A stretch of 64,000 nucleotides of DNA from Polydactylus sextarius (taxonomy: Eukaryota; Chordata; Actinopteri; Polynemidae), in contig CM028931.1 of NCBI GenBank assembly GCA_016801845.1, forward strand, positions 19,855,302 to 19,919,301, read 5' to 3'. Shown in pieces: positions 58,650 through 64,000 of the stretch. Position 1 is the stretch's first letter, and every line of letters begins with the position of its first letter. Under the pieces are notes generated by a model. It was not told where the DNA came from and did no database searches. It was given only the letters and a program-made list of their open reading frames with translations. A program made the translations under genes and the position numbers.

Positions 58650-60070
58650 TGGACGAAGTTAACTAGGTTAGCTAGTAGTCAAATTAGCTAAGTGGTTAAA
58701 TAAGCAAAGTAGCCATATTAGCTAAGCTAGCTTAAGTAACCAACTTAGCTGAAATGAAAGCTAGCTAGGTTAGCTATTGTAGTCAAGTACGTAAGCAGTC
58801 AAATTAGCTAAGTTAGCTAAAGTAACCAAGGTACAATAACATTTGCTGACTTTCCGACAAAAAACATTTTATAAAAAAGTAAACTCTCTAGATTCTTAAC
58901 GTTTAGAATTTTTAGCGATACGAACTATAGTTTTTGTGTAAACACGTCAGCGGCACTACCTCCGTTTTACTACAGCTTCTACGTCACAACCAACGGACAT
59001 TTTCAGGCTCCGCCCACATCAAAATGGCTCATTCTGATTGGCGAATTAACAGAAAGTAGTGTTTGCTTTTACATTCTTTTAACAACAACAAAAGAGTTTC
59101 TACATCCCAATGCATTTTCAAACTAAACTCCGCACCTAAAAGCTAATTTACTGACCTGTAGGACTTATACAACCTATAGGCGACTTATTAACAGTCGTGG
59201 GAGTCCCATTCAATTTTATGATCTTGGACCTTGGGCTTTTTCTTGTAATTATGAAAGTGACAGGCACATTTGTACACTATATTGAGCTCAGAGTCATGGG
59301 AGAGACTAAACTTGGTTAACGTCTCACGTAACAACGCTGGGTCTCTTAAGGTGATTATATTAAAAAAAAAAAATCATTAAATACTCCAGCCCAGCAAGTG
59401 TAGGTGATGTTGGACAGAAATATGCAGGTGAGGGGGGAATTAGTTCAAGAGTGATTTGATCTAATCTTTCAGGGATTTGAGTTAGAAAAGAGTGTGACCA
59501 CAACTTGCTACTAATCCCCGGTGTTAAGATTAAGAAGGTAAAGACGAGGGAGGAATGAATAAATAAATTAGCTGGCGGACACTCGGTTTTTAGGAAATTT
59601 GAAAGTGCTGAAAGCAAGAAATGCAAGACAGCGTAACAGGAAGAAATCTTCAGTTTCACTTTGTTTTCTTCGTTTCACCATTTACCAACTGGTTCCGACT
59701 AAAGGTGATAAATAAATGAGTTTAGCTTGAGCAAACTGCTAACGATATATGTTGTATGTTGAAAAATTTTGTGCGACAGATTTAGGGTGCAGTTTTATAT
59801 TTTTTTGTGACAGTTATCTAGGTTAGCTACCATCATCAGGTTAGCTAAGTGGATACCTAATGTAGCTAAGTTAGCTACAATGGTAACTAAATTAAAAATT
59901 AAGCTAACGTCGTCAAGTTAGGTAAGTGGTTAAATGAGCTAAGTTAGCCAAAATAGCTGAGTTAGCTAAAGTAACCAACTTAGCTAAAATAGCTGAATAT
60001 CTTAGAGCAGTCAAGTTAGCCAAGTGGTTAATTAAGCTAAGTTAGCTAAATTAGCTTCACCGCTAATCAT
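58650..60070. repeat. Intergenic DNA with two GCTAA blocks
   Basis: GCTAA-type repeat at about 58,660-58,840 and 59,810-60,060, separated by mostly unique sequence. A GCTAACxxTATATGTTGTATG motif occurs near 58,545 and 59,740. No exon was found. Confidence 0.6.
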
Positions 60071-60576
60071 CTGGTTCCGACTTTAAAGATGATAAATACA
60101 TGAGTTTAGCTGGAGCTACTTTTAGCATCTGGCCTCTTCGGGTTTATTAAGCCAGATCTGATTATATCTCTGTTATTTCACTAAAGAAGACAGACAGACT
60201 CCCCCGGTACCATCGTATACAAGCTGATACTAAGTAGACGTAGGGGGTTGGAGTTAAGTACAGACAAAATGAGGCTGCTGTTTGCATCTGTTTAACTATG
60301 CATGTGTTTGCGGGCCTGTTTGTACAGTGGTCGAGAAGCTCTGTTTGAGTTTCCATCAGAGAGACTAATTTAAAAGGCAGAGAATATGCATGAAACGGCA
60401 CGGGCAGTTTAAAGATACATTATCAAAAAGACTGTCAGGCCTCTGAACATGCAGTTAGACGTATTCAGCCCCTGGAAGAAAACACAAAACAAAAAAACGA
60501 AACAGTGGAAAGTCAACAGACGGAAATAAAAGTACACAAAGTTTATCTATTCGTTAGTCCCATTCCTTTAGGGTTG

Positions 60577-60877
60577 TTATATCCAAAACAACAGCAGCAG
60601 CAGCAGCAGAGGAGGTGAAAGCATTAGGAAATGGCGGCCTGCCAATTGGTTGGCGCTTCCTCTTAGAGACTCCTGGTTGATCTCTTCCTGGTTGGACAAA
60701 CCGTGTCCGGGGACCGACGCCACTGAGTGGCTGTTACGGTTGGAGCACATGTCGTAAAGGTTTCCAGAAAACTGCATCTTCTTCGATTCTTGGCGGAGAG
60801 ATTCCCAGATGGCGGCCGCTTCGTCCGGACATCCAGCCATGGCGGCGTTAGCGCAGTCGTGGAACTCGTCCCACGAT
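60577..60877 (-). CDS. nrn1l: Neuritin-family protein, last coding exon (partial gene)
   Basis: Neuritins are small GPI-anchored, cysteine-rich neuronal surface proteins that promote neurite growth. The exon follows an acceptor (TTTCCTTCCCGTAG) and encodes 99 residues to TAA. The first part, SWDEFHDCANAAMAGCPDEA then AIWESLRQESKKMQFSGNLY and DMCSN, matches the neuritin C-terminal cysteine region in pattern, with three conserved Cys. The end (LMLSPPLLLLLLLFWI) is a hydrophobic GPI-attachment signal. The first codon is completed by the previous exon. Exons 1-2 were not found between 60.9 and 64 kb and probably lie beyond the window. I prefer nrn1l over nrn1 because the linker before the hydrophobic tail is long and because NRN1L neighbours PSKH1 in human. 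An AATAAA on the minus strand at plus 60143-60148 is a candidate polyadenylation signal. Confidence 0.8.
60590..60609 (-). repeat. (CTG)n run inside the neuritin GPI signal
   Basis: On the plus strand this reads (CAG)n, about six units. On the coding strand it encodes the Leu run of the hydrophobic C-terminus. Confidence 0.9.
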
Positions 60878-61915
60878 CTACGGGAAGGAAACAATGTAGA
60901 AAGTTAGCATCGTGATCCTGAGAGGACGGAAATTAATAATATATGGCAACAATCTACTTACTTTATAAAACATCGGTTAATTCTGTTCAACATGCAACTT
61001 GTAATGTTCTTGTTGTGTTTGAGTTGAGCTCTGAAGTCGGTATTTCTACGTTTCTTAAACAGGAAGTCAGATTTCCAAATGGGAAATTTCAAAAATTTGA
61101 TCGGATAATCGAATTGAGAGTAGATGGACTGTTTAACGTCATCCAGAGTTGGTTCTCGTTGTTTCATATGAGCAAAAGTTCTCAAACTCAGAGTTGCTCC
61201 TGATAATCATCAACAAAGATTTCGCTAACAAAGATCTCAACGGTCAGCTCTGAAAGTAACCGATGTAGACACATTGAGGCATTTGTCCATCGGCTAAATC
61301 AAACTAAATTTATTTGCTCCCTCGACTTCCTCTGGTCGTTGCTTGGAGACCGTCTGCTGATCGCCACCTCTCTGAGAGCAAAGGTCTCCCTGCGGGTTTG
61401 GGCAGCAACTTAGAAAAATCTCCATTCGTTCAGAAAATGAAAAAAAAAAAAACTGTCACGACCTGGATGTTTGTCAAATTGTTGCCATGTTGTAGAAGTT
61501 GGAAGCAAAACATCGAAACCAGAGGAGTTACAATAAAAAAATGCAAACAGGTAAGGAAAGAATTGTCTTTTTATTTTCAGTAAAACATTAAACTTTATTT
61601 CAATAACCTCCAAGCTCCACAACTGAAGCTGAGCCCGACTGTAATTGGCTGCTAATTCTTCCTCTCATCACGAACTTGGCTAAGATGTCTCTGAGGAAAA
61701 ACTGGCTGAGTGTTAAATAGAGGAACAGGCAGGGGAGAAAGTAGAAACAGATGGCTCTGTTTAAAATGTGCCTGACCCCCAAATGCTCAGATGCTAAAAG
61801 CACTTAACCACAAAAAAAATCATCCCTATAATTAATAACACGGTGAACACGATTCTTTTCCACCCTGATGCCTTCTTCACCTGATCAACAAACACAAGAG
61901 GTGGCAGCTTCTTTT
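60878..61915. other. Upstream side of the neuritin-like exon, probably intron
   Basis: No neuritin exon 2 is visible here on the minus strand. Open frames of 60-90 codons lack known domains. Confidence 0.4.
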
Positions 61916-61919
61916 ACAA

Positions 61920-62430
61920 GACGGGGAAGTTGCATATACGAAGGCGTGAGAATGGATCAGGGACGAGGATGCTGCTTGTTCCACGCCTCCGATTTCAGGG
62001 CGCCAACTTAAGTCAGGTGTTGTATCATCGATCTGGACCCTCAATTATTGTCATGAGCGTCAAGTAGGAACAGAAAAATGAGATTGTGGACACAAGTGAC
62101 TAAACTGTTTTTCTTTTTCAGGGTTTGTGAGCTGAGCTGTAGCAATAGGTCAAAGATCAGGTCACGGTCGTCAACGACAGGGAAGTTACATCTTTTCGAA
62201 GGTCCAAAATGGAATGGGGACACGGGTAGTGCTTGTTCTGTGTCTCCAATTTCAGGGCACCAACTTAAATCAGGTGTTGTACCATCGATCTGGACCCTCA
62301 ATTATTGTCATTAGCTTCAAGTAAAAGCAGAAAAACGAGATTGTGGACAAAAGCAACTTAAATTTGTTTCTTTTTTAGGGTGTGCGAGCTGAGCCTTCGC
62401 GATAGGTCAAAGATCAGGCCTTGACCATCA
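61920..62430. repeat. ~258-bp tandem duplication
   Basis: GACGGGGAAGTTGCATAT at 61,920 aligns with GACAGGGAAGTTACATCT at 62,178. Both continue through TTTCAGGGCxCCAACTTAA, GATCTGGACCCTCAATTATT and GCGATAGGTCAAAGATCAGG-like ends. Identity is high but not complete. Confidence 0.85.
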
Positions 62431-62454
62431 ATCAATTGGCATCAGTTTAGGGTT

Positions 62455-62615
62455 TTCTAAGTTTGTCCACATGGTTGGACCTTTAGTTTGATCCAGAAAA
62501 CACTAGAGAGATTTAAAATCTAGTCTGGGAAACCTTTAGGATCCTCCAGGAGGATCTGGGCTAACTTGTTGACCTCCTACCACCAAGAGCTGACCCCAGA
62601 TAAGCAGCAACTTCA
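62455..62615 (+). mobile_element. Diverged LINE 3'-end fragment
   Basis: GGATCCTCCAGGAGGATCTGG, read as GGATCCTCCAGGAGG plus ATCTGG, is followed by TGACCTCCTACCACC and GACCCCAGATAAGCAGC. This is the same landmark order as the fragment at 41.1-41.4 kb. Confidence 0.5.
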
Positions 62616-64000
62616 TCTTTGCAGCAACACAGTAGAATCTCTTTTTTTTTTAATAGATACAAGCTGTTATTTTTATTATTTTTAAACACTTGAGCTACTG
62701 AACAACTTCTTTTGTTATGCAAGTACAGACTATTTTGTGCTCTATTGATTGGCCGACACTTTTATTTTGAAGAGGAAACACCGCTGAGAACTGAGGTGAT
62801 GTATAAAACTGATCCACCTACTCAGATACGTATCCCGTCACTTCATTCAGATGCTCCGTTCAAGTTCATTAGCGAGGCCTCGTGGTTGTGTATGAAACTG
62901 TAGCTTTGCTTTGAATTAAAATGGAAAAAAAAAAAAAAAAAATCTTTATAAATCACATTTATACTCACAGATTAAATTAACACTACACTTCTATTTCTAG
63001 AGTAGTGAAATAAAGATCCCTGATGATAGTCAAAGTCAATTTTTTTGTCTTAAATTTCACCAGGCTACATATCATCAGTGCATCTTGTTAATTCAGTTTC
63101 TATAAATAAATATTTTTCAGGCTCGTTGAGTTTCCTGCCAACTGACTTAACAAAACATATAGAGAATGTTTGACACTCACAGTCTGCTTCATTTTGCTCT
63201 TTCTGCTGCTGTAACAATTGAATTTCTCCACTGAGAGATTAATAAAATCTAATCTAATTTAATCTAAATATTAAAACATAAAGTGAGGGTATATAATTTT
63301 ATACATATTTCAACTTTTATACACATTATTACCTTTAAATTAGCTCATAAAGGTAAGAGAATAAATAATTAAATAATGACATATAAAGGCTACACATTCC
63401 TGTTAAAAATTAATAATATATATAAAATCAGACCAATAATGAATTAGTTATATTTTTTCAATTATTCAAGAAAAAATATCTAATTTTATTTTTATAATAA
63501 CAATAATAAAAATATTTAAAATACATTTTAATTTTATTAATTTATTAATAAACAATTTTTTAACATTTTAAAAAAAAATGCAACTACAAAAACACGTCTT
63601 ATTTCCACTGTAGGAGCTTTTTGGGACTTTGCAGAGAAGTGAAATAAATATATTTTCCTTCCCGCTGACAGATCCTAACACGCATCATGAATTTTACGAC
63701 GATGAGAAATCGAACAACCGTCGTCAGAGACTTCGGGGGTTCAACCTCCGACAGAGCAGCTGCTGGAGGATGTGAGGGGTAGGGTGGGGGCGATAATCTG
63801 CAACGATAAAGTCAGAAAGACTGTGGAGGTCTGACTTTAAGAGTCACAGTTGGTGCAGAGACACTGACAGACAAGCAGCTGCCTCCACGCTAAGAAAACC
63901 TCCCATGAGTCCTTGTGTTCACGCTGCTAACGCTCTGAAAACCCCCAAACCCCGGCGGTCTGAGCCCGGCTTTCTGTTTTTCTTTCAGTTGCAGGATGTT
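62616..64000. other. AT-rich DNA to the right edge, probable neuritin intron
   Basis: Includes a segment near 63,200-63,275 (GCTGTAACAATTGAATTTCT, then AATCTAATCTAATTTAATCT) resembling the tail of a dispersed fish retroelement. A poly-pyrimidine/CAG acceptor-like site lies on the plus strand near 63,989, but too little sequence follows to call an exon. Confidence 0.4.

Noticed and set aside
63985..64000. Acceptor-like site on the plus strand at the right edge
   Set aside because: Only about 11 bases follow it in the window, too few to judge an exon. Such sites occur by chance in pyrimidine-rich DNA.

Overview
The window is vertebrate nuclear DNA, almost certainly from a teleost fish. It shows interrupted genes with GT-AG introns, teleost-type interspersed repeats, many microsatellites and very AT-rich intergenic DNA. 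The species cannot be named from sequence alone; the dense GCTAA-type repeats and retroelement remnants would fit a percomorph. I could support three protein-coding genes, all on the minus strand.

Layout. (1) 1-3.5 kb is repeat DNA downstream of mbtps1, including a ~267-bp tandem repeat at the left edge. (2) 3.57-17.5 kb is a complete mbtps1 gene (site-1 protease, S1P/SKI-1). It has 22 coding exons encoding 1,074 residues and a probable non-coding first exon near 17.3-17.5 kb. (3) 17.5-21.2 kb is intergenic and repeat-rich. (4) 21.3-25.1 kb holds the complete pskh1 coding sequence (426 residues in three coding exons), with a probable untranslated exon near 26.6 kb. (5) 27-60.5 kb is a long gene-poor interval with tandem repeats, LINE remnants, a ~0.9-kb foldback element, a repeat with nuclear-receptor-like palindromes, and a cluster of CTCF-like motifs. 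(6) 60.58-60.88 kb is the last exon of a neuritin-family gene, most likely nrn1l, whose upstream exons were not found and probably lie beyond base 64,000.

Gene context. In human 16q22.1, NRN1L lies just upstream of PSKH1 in the same orientation. The same order and orientation appear here, but the gap is about 35 kb. MBTPS1 is on 16q24 in human, so its position next to pskh1 reflects a different arrangement in this lineage. The three genes do not form a known pathway. S1P is a Golgi protease that cleaves SREBP and ATF6, PSKH1 is a lipid-anchored Golgi/centrosome kinase, and neuritins are GPI-anchored neuronal proteins.

The most unusual signal is in mbtps1. Introns 14 and 17 are similar from their 5' splice sites inward and are filled by the same minisatellite. 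Each 32-bp unit, read in the sense direction, looks like a small 3' splice site (CTAAC, then CCAG 18 nt later). The true acceptor of exon 15 is itself the last unit of the array. Related GCTAAC-rich DNA fills many other introns and intergenic stretches. All exon boundaries come from reading the sequence and from remembered family similarity; no alignment or database search was run.
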